A stretch of 64,000 bases of DNA, taken from positions 1 to 64,000 of the forward strand of contig NZ_JAHGUP010000026.1 in NCBI RefSeq assembly GCF_001989995.2, given 5' to 3'. The notes beneath the pieces were generated by a model that ran no database searches, was not told the DNA's origin, and was given only the letters and a program-made list of their open reading frames with translations. Positions 11,862 to 19,866 of this stretch are shown piece by piece. The stretch is from Vibrio anguillarum (GTDB lineage: Bacteria; Pseudomonadota; Gammaproteobacteria; Enterobacterales; Vibrionaceae). The position numbers and the translations under genes were made by a program. Positions within the stretch are counted from its first letter, which is position 1; each line of letters begins with the position of its first letter.

Positions 11862-11962
11862 AGTTGTAGCCTTGTTGCTGCGTAAACGCACCCTAAGAAC
11901 ATAGGTAATCTATGTTCATTGGCTGAATTTACTTATCACCTCGCTGCGCCTCCAACGACTTG
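11862..11962. repeat. Candidate dispersed intergenic palindromic repeat between galT and galK
   Basis: A segment of about 100 bp sits between two genes of the same operon and codes for nothing. Its centre is an 8-bp hairpin, GAACATAG-GTAAT-CTATGTTC (11897-11917). Its outer ends begin with an imperfect inverted repeat (AGTTGTAG and CAACGACT). This structure, and its likeness to intergenic elements I recall from Vibrio and related genomes, suggest a non-autonomous repeat. Only one copy is in this window, so the repeat nature is inferred. Confidence 0.4.
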
Positions 11963-12038
11963 GGCTTAACAAAGTTTTTTTCATAGCGCTAAGTGGTTAA
12001 TGAGAAATGAAAACCAGTTTATGAGTTTAGGAATGCAA

Positions 12039-14255
12039 ATGTTTGATTTAATCCAAAATGTGAAAGCGTCTTTTGAGCAAGTGTTGGGCTACGCGCCTAG
12101 TCATATCATCCAAGCACCAGGCCGTGTAAATTTGATTGGTGAGCACACCGACTATAACGACGGTTTTGTGCTCCCCTGCGCAATTAACTATCAAACCGTG
12201 GTAGCGGCTGCCAAGCGTGAAGATAATTTAGTCCGCATCGTATCTGTTGATTATGGCAATGCACTTGATGAGTTTGACCTCACCCAAGAGATTACTTTCC
12301 AACAAGACAAAATGTGGGCGAACTACATTCGCGGCGTGGTGAAATGTTTGCTTGCGCGTGGGTACTCGTTTACCGGGGCGGATATTACTGTCAGCGGTAA
12401 TGTTCCACAGGGAGCGGGGCTTAGCTCTTCGGCTGCGCTTGAGGTCGTGATCGGTCAAACTTTTAAAGAACTTTATCAACTGGATATTTCTCAAGCGGAA
12501 ATCGCACTAAATGGCCAACAGGCCGAGAACGAATTTGTCGGCTGTAATTGCGGTATTATGGATCAAATGATTTCGGCGCAAGGTCGTGAAAACCACGCGC
12601 TACTTTTAGATTGCCGTAGCCTAGAAACACAAGCGGTTTCAATGCCAGAAGAGATGACCGTCGTGATCGTCAACTCCAATAAAAAACGCGGCTTGGTGGA
12701 TAGCGAATACAACACCCGCCGCCAGCAGTGTGAAGAGGCTGCGCGTATTTTTGGCGTCAAAGCGCTGCGTGATGTAAGCATTGAACAGTTTAACCAAAAA
12801 GTTTCTGAGCTTGATGAGTTGGTGGCTAAACGTGCTCGTCACATCATTACTGAAAATGACCGTACTGTTGAAGCGGCCCAAGCGTTGCGCGCCCACGACA
12901 TGAAGCGCATGGGCGAGCTGATGGCTCAATCGCACGCATCGATGCGTGATGATTTTGAAATTACGGTCAAAGAGATTGATACCTTGGTTGATATCATCAA
13001 AGAGGTGATTGGTGACCAAGGCGGTGTGCGTATGACTGGGGGCGGCTTTGGTGGCTGTATTGTGGCACTTGTCCCACCGACATTGGTTGATGCAGTGAAA
13101 GCGGCTGTCGATGAGAAATATGAAGTGGCGACTGGCCTCAAAGCGTCGATTTACGTCTGCCAAGCAAAAGAGGGCGCTGGTCTAGTGGAGGCTTGCTGCA
13201 CATCTTCACTTGTTCACACTATGACTCAGCAAGTAGCCTATGATGGCCACCCGGCACAACTTGTCAGTTTGACTAACCGCATTGGTAGCCGCGTAGTATT
13301 AATGGATATTGGCGCAACATGGCTCAGTTGTGAGTTGGCGCTTAAGGATGGGGAACGCAGAGAAGTTCTGCTGGGTGTTTCCACCATGAGCGACTTCCAG
13401 AAACAACAAAGCTATATGGGCGTCACTGTGGGACGTTATGCCAACCGGATCGCTAAAGGCCAATTTGAATTAAATGATCAACGCTATCAAGTGACGACCA
13501 ACCAAGCTGGAAATAGTTTGCATGGCGGTCTTGAAGGGTTAGATCAGCGTCGTTGGACTATTGCTCACAAAAGTGCTCAACAAGTGACGTTTTCAATCCA
13601 TTCATCGGATGGTGACCAAGGTTTTCCCGGTAATGTTGACATTGCCGTGAGCTATGAACTGAACGATCAGAATCAATTGATCCTCCGTTATTTAGCGACC
13701 ACAGATAAACCAACGCCGCTTAATTTAACCAACCACGCCTATTTTAATTTGCTAGGCGCAGAGAGTGATCATACGATTTTAGATCATTCACTCTTTATAA
13801 AAGCCGATCAATTTTTACCCACAGATCCACATGGAATCCCATTGTCAGGGCCAAAATCTGTCATCGACACGGGCTTTGATTTTCGCGTTGCAAAATCAAT
13901 AGGTCGTGACTTACTCAAAGATGAGCAGCAACAAGCAAGCAAAGGGTATGACCACAGTTATTTATTGCCTGATAAAGCTGATTTAACCGTGTGCGCCGCG
14001 CAACTGAAATCACCAGATGCAAAGGTAACCATGAGCGTATTTACGACTAAGCCAGCCATACAACTTTATAGTGGAAACTGGCTATCGGGGACGCCCAATC
14101 GGCGCGGTGGGGTTTATCAAGGCTATGCGGGGGTCGCATTAGAAACTCAATACTTGCCGGATGCCCCCAATCATCCCGAATGGCAGCAACCCAGCTGTAT
14201 TACTCTGCCAGGGCAAGAATATACTCATACCACCATTTACCAATTTGACGTTTAA
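12039..14255 (+). CDS. galK-galM: Galactokinase fused in frame to aldose 1-epimerase (GalK-GalM)
   Basis: One continuous frame carries two enzymes. The first part, residues 1-386 from ATG 12039, is galactokinase: [16 protein letters not shown], the ATP motif [14 protein letters not shown], and [10 protein letters not shown]. It ends ..GLVEAC, the expected family length. A TGC codon stands there where a stop is expected, then a seven-residue linker. ATG 13221 then begins a complete 344-residue mutarotase with [22 protein letters not shown] (catalytic His) and the catalytic Glu in LETQYLPD. No ribosome binding site lies close to 13221 (GGAGG is 31 bp upstream). The start 12039 has TAGGA before it; in-frame starts from 12000 exist. 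The fusion may be real or due to a single-base change or error. Confidence 0.85.
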   Translation: MFDLIQNVKASFEQVLGYAPSHIIQAPGRVNLIGEHTDYNDGFVLPCAINYQTVVAAAKREDNLVRIVSVDYGNALDEFDLTQEITFQQDKMWANYIRGVVKCLLARGYSFTGADITVSGNVPQGAGLSSSAALEVVIGQTFKELYQLDISQAEIALNGQQAENEFVGCNCGIMDQMISAQGRENHALLLDCRSLETQAVSMPEEMTVVIVNSNKKRGLVDSEYNTRRQQCEEAARIFGVKALRDVSIEQFNQKVSELDELVAKRARHIITENDRTVEAAQALRAHDMKRMGELMAQSHASMRDDFEITVKEIDTLVDIIKEVIGDQGGVRMTGGGFGGCIVALVPPTLVDAVKAAVDEKYEVATGLKASIYVCQAKEGAGLVEACCTSSLVHTMTQQVAYDGHPAQLVSLTNRIGSRVVLMDIGATWLSCELALKDGERREVLLGVSTMSDFQKQQSYMGVTVGRYANRIAKGQFELNDQRYQVTTNQAGNSLHGGLEGLDQRRWTIAHKSAQQVTFSIHSSDGDQGFPGNVDIAVSYELNDQNQLILRYLATTDKPTPLNLTNHAYFNLLGAESDHTILDHSLFIKADQFLPTDPHGIPLSGPKSVIDTGFDFRVAKSIGRDLLKDEQQQASKGYDHSYLLPDKADLTVCAAQLKSPDAKVTMSVFTTKPAIQLYSGNWLSGTPNRRGGVYQGYAGVALETQYLPDAPNHPEWQQPSCITLPGQEYTHTTIYQFDV

Positions 14256-14324
14256 GGTGGGTGCGTCGCTTATGTGTTGAGTATTGATGCCCAAAGTGGC
14301 GAGTGAAAGTGCAACCTGAGTGCG

Positions 14325-15323
14325 TCAGATTTTTTCTACCGAATCTCGACGCACCAAAGTCGGTGAGAAAATCATCGGTTCTTTTTCTATCGTTTCGCCA
14401 CGGGCTAATTGGAGTGCCAGTTTAGCGGCTTTTTCAGCCATCATCTCGATTGGGTAGCGGATGGTGGTCAGCCTTGGGCGAATGTAGCGTGCGATCAACG
14501 CATCATCAAAGCCGATCACTGAAATTTGCTCAGGGCTTTTTACACCATTCTCCTCAAGCACATTTAACGCGCCCGCTGCCATATTATCGTTGTAGGCGAC
14601 CACGGCAGTCATGTCGATCGAACGGATCAGCAAGTGAGTCATCGCTTGCTCGCCACCTTCGCTGTGTGGTTCGGCCAACTCGATGTAATTAGGAGCGATC
14701 TCAATACCGTGATCTTTCAACGCGGCTTGATAACCAGCTACGCGATCTGTAGCGTCTTCAATCGAATGAGAAGAGCCAATACAAGCGATTTTTTTATGAC
14801 CGTGGCGGATCAAAAACTCAGTCGCCAAATAAGCACCTTTGTAGTTATCCAATGAGATGCAGCGGTTAGCCAGTTGCGGGATATGACGGTTGATCAATAC
14901 CATCGATTTCACTTCGGCGGCGTAGTCGATCAATTCTTGATCCGATAAACCTTTCGAGTGAATCACCAAAGCGTCACAACGGCTGTTGATCAACAGTTCA
15001 ATCGCTTGGCGCTCTTCTTCAGCACGGTGATAACCATTGCCAATCAACAGATGCTTGCCATTGTCATGAGCCACATTATCGACCGCTTTCACGAGCATGC
15101 CAAAAAAAGGATCGGAAACGTCACTGACTAGCACGCCTATGGTGTCGGTACTTTGGCTGACTAAAGCTCGTGCGGCGGCGTTAGGCCGATAGCCAAGCAA
15201 ACTCATTGCGGCGGTGACCGCTTCAATCGATGTTTTACTCGCTTTAGGGGATTTATTGATGACTCGTGAAACCGTTGCCACTGACACACCGGCTTCGCGA
15301 GCTACATCTTTTATGGTAGCCAT
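14325..15323 (-). CDS. galR: LacI-family repressor, probably GalR
   Basis: A 332-aa repressor. The N-terminal helix-turn-helix (MATIKDVAREAGVSVATVSR) is followed by a periplasmic-binding-protein-like sugar-sensing domain. I chose ATG 15323 because the family motif starts there and AGAGGTG precedes it; an upstream in-frame start would add 23 unrelated residues. It converges on galKM, and a LacI-type operator lies in its own promoter. Closest sense is GalR/GalS, repressing the galactose genes with galactose as inducer. Ligand identity is inferred from neighbours. Confidence 0.88.
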   Translation of the reverse strand: MATIKDVAREAGVSVATVSRVINKSPKASKTSIEAVTAAMSLLGYRPNAAARALVSQSTDTIGVLVSDVSDPFFGMLVKAVDNVAHDNGKHLLIGNGYHRAEEERQAIELLINSRCDALVIHSKGLSDQELIDYAAEVKSMVLINRHIPQLANRCISLDNYKGAYLATEFLIRHGHKKIACIGSSHSIEDATDRVAGYQAALKDHGIEIAPNYIELAEPHSEGGEQAMTHLLIRSIDMTAVVAYNDNMAAGALNVLEENGVKSPEQISVIGFDDALIARYIRPRLTTIRYPIEMMAEKAAKLALQLARGETIEKEPMIFSPTLVRRDSVEKI

Positions 15324-15442
15324 ATTACACCTCTTGCTATTGCTCGCTGTATTTAACAATGGTGGTGTAAATAAGGCAAACGAACAATGCAATCAATATG
15401 ATAATTACGACTTTCTATATAGGTAAGTCAAGGCTTCTAATT

Positions 15443-15460
15443 AATGTAAACGTTTAAAAT
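15443..15460. promoter_or_regulatory. GalR/LacI-type operator upstream of galR
   Basis: AATGTAAACGTTTAAAAT has the AAACGTTT core (15448-15455) of LacI-family operators and the same ATG-AAACGTTTA frame as the site before galT. It lies about 120-140 bp upstream of the galR start. This suggests autoregulation. Confidence 0.55.
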
Positions 15461-15479
15461 TGGAATAAAAGCTAATGCG

Positions 15480-16034
15480 CTAACGTACCGTAGCAATCAG
15501 CCCATCAATGATCGCATGATGACAGGGTTCTACCCTTGCTAAATTACCGTATTTCGGCGCGAGGCGATCGTTAATCAGCGGATGTTGCCAGCCTACCGTG
15601 TGCTCAACAAAATGGCGCGCAAAGGTTTCTGAAAACTCTAAACAACCAGCCAGCACGGTATCGACATAGGTTTGTACGATAGGGCTTCGCTCGCAGGGAG
15701 GTTCTGGTGCCTCTTTGACATAAACCCAAATCGGCCATTGGAGGTTAAAAGCGTCATTACTCTCGATTTGATTAGCGTTGAGGGGCACTCGCTCATAACC
15801 ACGCTCTCGACGGTCAAATTCTGCCAAAGCGGTTTCATCGATCTCCAGCAGTACGCCGTTGACTTGCCCTTGTCCTTCATTCACCACCAAAGGTGACAAT
15901 ATGTAGCTCTCATCAATTTTTCCCCAGTAACGAACTAAACCATGCGCGACCACGGGAATAGCTCTTCCTGTTTGCCCTGTTAACTGGCGAGAAGCGGAGT
16001 TGATCAAGCTGCCATAACCAAAAATATACATCAT
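15480..16034 (-). CDS. Gamma-glutamylcyclotransferase-like protein
   Basis: A 184-aa cytoplasmic protein of the GGCT/AIG2-like fold. It opens with YIFGYGSLI, the substrate-binding loop of the family, and has EFDRRERGYERV near residues 72-83, which contains the conserved acidic residue. The family releases 5-oxoproline from gamma-glutamyl amines or peptides, though substrates vary widely. It overlaps nothing and sits 8 bp downstream of zntB on the same strand, so the two may be co-transcribed. Two ATG codons lie in tandem at the start (16034, 16031). Confidence 0.82.
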   Translation of the reverse strand: MMYIFGYGSLINSASRQLTGQTGRAIPVVAHGLVRYWGKIDESYILSPLVVNEGQGQVNGVLLEIDETALAEFDRRERGYERVPLNANQIESNDAFNLQWPIWVYVKEAPEPPCERSPIVQTYVDTVLAGCLEFSETFARHFVEHTVGWQHPLINDRLAPKYGNLARVEPCHHAIIDGLIATVR

Positions 16035-16041
16035 CAGTGAA

Positions 16042-16983
16042 TTACGACTCCTTATTGAAAAAACGTAACCGATGCAAAATCCAAAACTCTAAACCAAAAA
16101 TACCAACCAGTGCGATGCAAAAGAGAGCAAAAGCAACGGGGGATTCAGTACCGGGAATACCGCCGACATTAACCCCAAGTAAGCCAGTTAAAAAGCTTGT
16201 GGGTAGAAAGATCGCCGCAATCACCGAGAATAAATAGGTGTTTTGGTTCATCTTCTCTGCATGATATTGACGTAATTCCCCTTTGATCAGTTCGAGCTCT
16301 CCAAGGTAAAAATCGAGGGTTTCATTAATGCGCGTGATGGTGTTAACGCTGTGGCGCAGACGCAAGTTTTTATCATTTGCCAGCGAGACTTTGGAATCAC
16401 TGAAATCATCGATGGCGTATTGCTGAGGTTTGATAAAACGTTTGATTTTGAGCAGCGCTTTATGCGTCTGCATCAGCTCGTCACTGAGTTCAATTTCGTT
16501 ATCGTATTGGGTGATTTTCGCTTCAATGCTGTTTAAGTAGTTATCGATGTTTTTGTTTAAACCATCAATGATCTGCACGAGTACATCTGAAAGGGTTTGC
16601 GGGCCTTGCCCGGCCTGCAGTAGGTCACGGATTACATTGACGGCTTTTGACGGAATTTTGCGGGTTGAAAGCAGCGCGCCATTGAAATAGAGAATGCGCA
16701 CGCTCAACATATCTTCCGGGTTGGCGTTGTCGTTCATGTTGACGCCACGCAAAATCAGTAAAAAGTTCTCATCATCGTATTGCTCAAACAGTGGGCGAGT
16801 GTCCTCTGCTAAGAGGCTGTCGACAATTGAAGTGGGGATCTGATACTGCAGCAACCACTCTTTTAAACCGGGAATATCGCGTTGGCAGTGATACCAATTC
16901 CCGGCTTCAATCAGTGAAGCACTATTGAGTTTTTGCTGCGGAGCGGATGCAGAAAAATGCCACTGGTCGATCAAAAATTCCAT
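16042..16983 (-). CDS. zntB: CorA-family divalent cation transporter, ZntB-like
   Basis: A 313-aa protein with a long cytoplasmic alpha/beta domain and coiled helices, then two C-terminal membrane segments (about residues 252-272 and 284-303). Between them is GVNVGGIPG, where classical CorA has GMN; GVN is typical of the ZntB subgroup, which carries Zn2+. The protein should form a pentamer in the inner membrane. It lies downstream of the RimK-like gene on the same strand, with a strong hairpin in the 67-bp gap. Zinc specificity is inferred from the GVN signature. Confidence 0.88.
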   Translation of the reverse strand: MEFLIDQWHFSASAPQQKLNSASLIEAGNWYHCQRDIPGLKEWLLQYQIPTSIVDSLLAEDTRPLFEQYDDENFLLILRGVNMNDNANPEDMLSVRILYFNGALLSTRKIPSKAVNVIRDLLQAGQGPQTLSDVLVQIIDGLNKNIDNYLNSIEAKITQYDNEIELSDELMQTHKALLKIKRFIKPQQYAIDDFSDSKVSLANDKNLRLRHSVNTITRINETLDFYLGELELIKGELRQYHAEKMNQNTYLFSVIAAIFLPTSFLTGLLGVNVGGIPGTESPVAFALFCIALVGIFGLEFWILHRLRFFNKES

Positions 16984-17000
16984 GAATATCCTTATAACTT

Positions 17001-17028
17001 GCTCCTCAATGACTCTGCATTGAGGAGC
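17001..17028 (-). other. Strong hairpin between the RimK-like gene and zntB
   Basis: An 11-bp perfect stem (GCTCCTCAATG / CATTGAGGAGC, 6-nt loop) lies 18 bp upstream of zntB and 22 bp after the RimK-like stop codon. Read on the gene strand it is followed by AAGTTATAAGG rather than a T run, so it is not a standard terminator. It could be an attenuating, RNA-processing or stability hairpin. Confidence 0.6.
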
Positions 17029-17049
17029 AGTAGATTATACCAATTGAGA

Positions 17050-18501
17050 TCAGAAGCCGCGCATTTGAATACGGCGCAGAAACTCAGTCATGATCCTATC
17101 GTAAAGAAGATCGCCTAAAAACGCATCCTCAACTTGGTGATCAATACTAGGGTTATCATTCACTTCAATTACATAAACTTGGCCATCAATCTCTTTCAAG
17201 TCAACGCCGTACAAGCCACTGCCGATAAGGTTTGACGCTTTTAAGGCAACATCAACCACGTTTTTAGGTACTTGTTTTAAATCCAAGGTTTCAAAGCCGC
17301 CAGAAGAGACTCGGCCACTGTTGTGGTGTTGATAAATTTGCCAGTGGCCGCGGCTCATCATGTATTTGCAGGCGAAGATGGCTTGGCGGTTCATTACACC
17401 GATGCGCCAGTCAAAGTCAGTTGGCATGAAGGCTTGTGCCAAAATCAGAGCACTTTTTTCAAACAGTGCGCCGGCTTCGCGTTCCAGCTCTTGCTCGTCG
17501 CGTACTTTGACCACGCCACGTGAAAATGCGCCATCTGGAATTTTTAATACCATGGGAAAGCTCAACTCCTGCATGACATTGCTTTTCCATTGCTCATCAA
17601 AACTTTGCAAAATCACGCCTTTTGGCGCAGGCACTTTGTTGCGTTGCAACAACTCAGTTAAGAACACTTTATTGGTGCATTTCATGATCGATTCAGAATC
17701 ATCCATCACCACCAAGCCCATTTTCTCAGCCGTTTTTGCAAAGCGGTAAGTGTAATTACTGATGTTCGTGGTGGCGCGAATAAACAAGCCATCAAATTCA
17801 CCCAAACGCGATAAGTCATCCGGTGAAATGGTTTCTAGGTTAACCCCTAAACGGTTTGCGGCGCGGCGAAAACGTTTTAATGCTGAGGGATCAGAAGGTG
17901 GCATTTTCTCTTCTTCGTCCACCAGCATTGCAATATCGTAACGGTACTTTTTCTCTTGCTTCGGTTTACGCCAAACTTTGGTTGAAAACAGTTCTAATGA
18001 TTCGACGAAGAAATCTTGCTCTTGGTCGTTCAAATCTTGGAATGGGAAAGGGCCAATTTTGCTGATTTGCCACTGCCCTTGAACGCGGTTCATTTCCAAC
18101 TCAATGACGGGCACCATAAACTGTTCAAACAGACGGCGAGCCAGTTTATCCAAGCCTTTTTCTGCGGTGCGGCCAAAATAAATTTTGCACTGTATAAAAT
18201 CGGTTTGGGCGCACAGTTTATTGAGTTTCAATAAGCCAGAAGAGAGTAAAAAGGGTTGATTGATGTCGTTGATTGCCATCACTCGAGGGATAACGCGGTG
18301 GCCGCGTGCCTCTGCCATCAGCGAGCAGTAATAGCCGCTGCTCATGTAGCCATAATCGCGACACAGGTTGACCACTTGCAGGCTGCGATGAGTATGGGTG
18401 CCATTACTGTTGAGGTATTGGTCTACACTTACCACTTGCTCTGAAGGGAAGTATTGTTGCCAGTCACTGGACTGGTCGGTCACGATCAAAAGGTTTGCCA
18501 T
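17050..18501 (-). CDS. RimK-like ATP-grasp ligase with RLAN-type N-terminal domain
   Basis: A 483-aa protein. Residues 1 to about 180 form the N-terminal domain found in a subset of RimK-like enzymes (RLAN). Residues from about 195 onward form an ATP-grasp fold: the nucleotide-binding FPMVLKIPDGAFSRGVVKV and the metal-binding end VYVIEVNDNPSIDHQVED. ATP-grasp ligases of this class join an amino acid to an amine or peptide by an acyl-phosphate. It is larger than ribosomal RimK (about 300 aa), whose own gene is at the right end of the window. Its divergent neighbour, 70 bp away, is a GNAT/C39 protein, a pairing known from comparative genomics of amidoligases. The substrate is not known. Confidence 0.85.
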   Translation of the reverse strand: MANLLIVTDQSSDWQQYFPSEQVVSVDQYLNSNGTHTHRSLQVVNLCRDYGYMSSGYYCSLMAEARGHRVIPRVMAINDINQPFLLSSGLLKLNKLCAQTDFIQCKIYFGRTAEKGLDKLARRLFEQFMVPVIELEMNRVQGQWQISKIGPFPFQDLNDQEQDFFVESLELFSTKVWRKPKQEKKYRYDIAMLVDEEEKMPPSDPSALKRFRRAANRLGVNLETISPDDLSRLGEFDGLFIRATTNISNYTYRFAKTAEKMGLVVMDDSESIMKCTNKVFLTELLQRNKVPAPKGVILQSFDEQWKSNVMQELSFPMVLKIPDGAFSRGVVKVRDEQELEREAGALFEKSALILAQAFMPTDFDWRIGVMNRQAIFACKYMMSRGHWQIYQHHNSGRVSSGGFETLDLKQVPKNVVDVALKASNLIGSGLYGVDLKEIDGQVYVIEVNDNPSIDHQVEDAFLGDLLYDRIMTEFLRRIQMRGF

Positions 18502-18571
18502 TGCTATTCTTTTCCTTAATCAATAGGAATAATATTGAGCCGCAATCTTGCCAACCACTTAAGGACGTCGT

Positions 18572-19687
18572 ATGGACTTTCGTCTTGCGAAAAGTGCTGA
18601 TCTCACTGCTCTTAATGCGTTAGAACAACAGCTGTTTGACGGAGATAAAATCTCTCCACGTCAAATGAAGCGTTTTTTACATTCCAACCAAGCGGTGTTG
18701 TTTGTGGCCGATGCCGGCACAGAGCTGGCTGGATATGCATTGCTACTATTTCATCAAGGTACACAGCTATCAAGGTTGTATTCGATTGCCGTAAAACCTG
18801 ATTTCAGAGGCCAGAGGATTGCTCAAAATTTGGTCGAGCAATGCGAGCGTGCTGCTCTTGATCAAGGTGCCACTACATTACGATTAGAAGTGCGTGAAGA
18901 CAATACGGCAGCGATAAATTTATATGAAAAAATGGGCTATAAAACCCTGAAATTTCTTATCCATTATTACGATGATTTGTGTAATGGACGCCGGATGCAA
19001 AAACGCTTGTCGCCACAAGGGCCTAAGGTGCAATTACCGATGCCACTTTATGTTCAGACTACGCCATTTACTTGCGGTGCGGCATGCTTGCTGATGAGCT
19101 TTTCTTGCTTGTCTAAATCGTTTGAGCCGAGTCGCACCGCTGAGCTGCAACTGTGGCGAGAAGCAACAACGATTTTTATGGCGGCAGGGCACGGTGGGTG
19201 CAGCGGCCAAGGGTTGGCACTGGCTGCTAGTCGACGCGGTTATCATGTGGAGCTGTGGAGCCAATACAAAAGCACGCCTTTTATTGATAGCGTGCGAGAT
19301 GCCAATAAAAAACAAGTTATCGAATTGGTTCATCTTGATTTTTGTGAGCAGCTTACTCATCAAGATGTGGCGATGATTGATGCACCACCGAGTCAAGAGC
19401 AACTGGAAGCGTGGGTGACGGAAGGGGCATGTGTGCTGCTACTCATCAGCACTTATCGTTTCGATGGTAAGAAAGAGCCGCATTGGATCGTACTCAGTGG
19501 TATGAGCGATAAATTCTTCTTCATTCACGATCCTCATGCAGAAACAGAAGCGGATGCGATGGCTTCGGCCTTCATTCCGGTCGGTAAAAAAGCGCTGTCA
19601 CAAATCATCGGTTTTGGTAAACAAAAACAGACGGCTTGTGTGGTGATTAGCTCGAACAGCAGTGCTATGCGTGTAACCACTGGTTAG
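18572..19687 (+). CDS. GNAT acetyltransferase fused to a C39-like peptidase
   Basis: A 371-aa two-domain protein. Residues 1-148 form a GNAT fold (IAVKPDFRGQRIAQNLVEQC is the acetyl-CoA loop; EDNTAAINLYEKMGYK is the RimI-like end). Residues from about 160 form a papain-like C39 domain: QTTPFTCGAACLL holds the oxyanion Gln and nucleophilic Cys, EPHWIVLSG the His, and FFIHDPH the Asp. All three catalytic residues are present. No signal peptide or membrane segment is seen, so both activities would be cytoplasmic. It is divergent from the RimK-like ligase and likely acts with it, perhaps acylating and trimming a peptide. The start ATG has AAGGACGTCGT upstream. Confidence 0.85.
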   Translation: MDFRLAKSADLTALNALEQQLFDGDKISPRQMKRFLHSNQAVLFVADAGTELAGYALLLFHQGTQLSRLYSIAVKPDFRGQRIAQNLVEQCERAALDQGATTLRLEVREDNTAAINLYEKMGYKTLKFLIHYYDDLCNGRRMQKRLSPQGPKVQLPMPLYVQTTPFTCGAACLLMSFSCLSKSFEPSRTAELQLWREATTIFMAAGHGGCSGQGLALAASRRGYHVELWSQYKSTPFIDSVRDANKKQVIELVHLDFCEQLTHQDVAMIDAPPSQEQLEAWVTEGACVLLLISTYRFDGKKEPHWIVLSGMSDKFFFIHDPHAETEADAMASAFIPVGKKALSQIIGFGKQKQTACVVISSNSSAMRVTTG

Positions 19688-19710
19688 GATAGAGTTTAAG
19701 TGAATTCATT

Positions 19711-19756
19711 GAGTCATAATGACTGTTTTTTATTGAGTTGTTATGACTCTTTTTTT
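19711..19756 (+). terminator. Probable terminator between the GNAT/C39 gene and nnrS
   Basis: The arms GAGTCATAA (19711-19719) and TTATGACTC (19741-19749) are perfectly complementary and a run of seven T residues follows. The loop is long (21 nt), so strength is uncertain. The arm sequence also contains TGAGTCATAATGA, so a second role as a protein-binding site is possible. Confidence 0.55.
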
Positions 19757-19866
19757 GAGTGATGTTTCTTATTGCGTTGTTTTTATTTGGTATTTTTATT
19801 GGCTTGAATTGTGCTTGTGGTGTTGGTCGTCTGTCATGATATCCACCACCGCCGTAAGAGGTCACA

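Noticed and set aside
12639..13163. Long open frame on the minus strand (174 codons) inside galK
   Set aside because: It lies wholly opposite the clear galactokinase frame and has no family marks; it is a codon-bias shadow.
15324..15392. N-terminal extension of galR from 15392
   Set aside because: The extra 23 residues are unlike LacI proteins, while the MATIKDV start has a good ribosome binding site.
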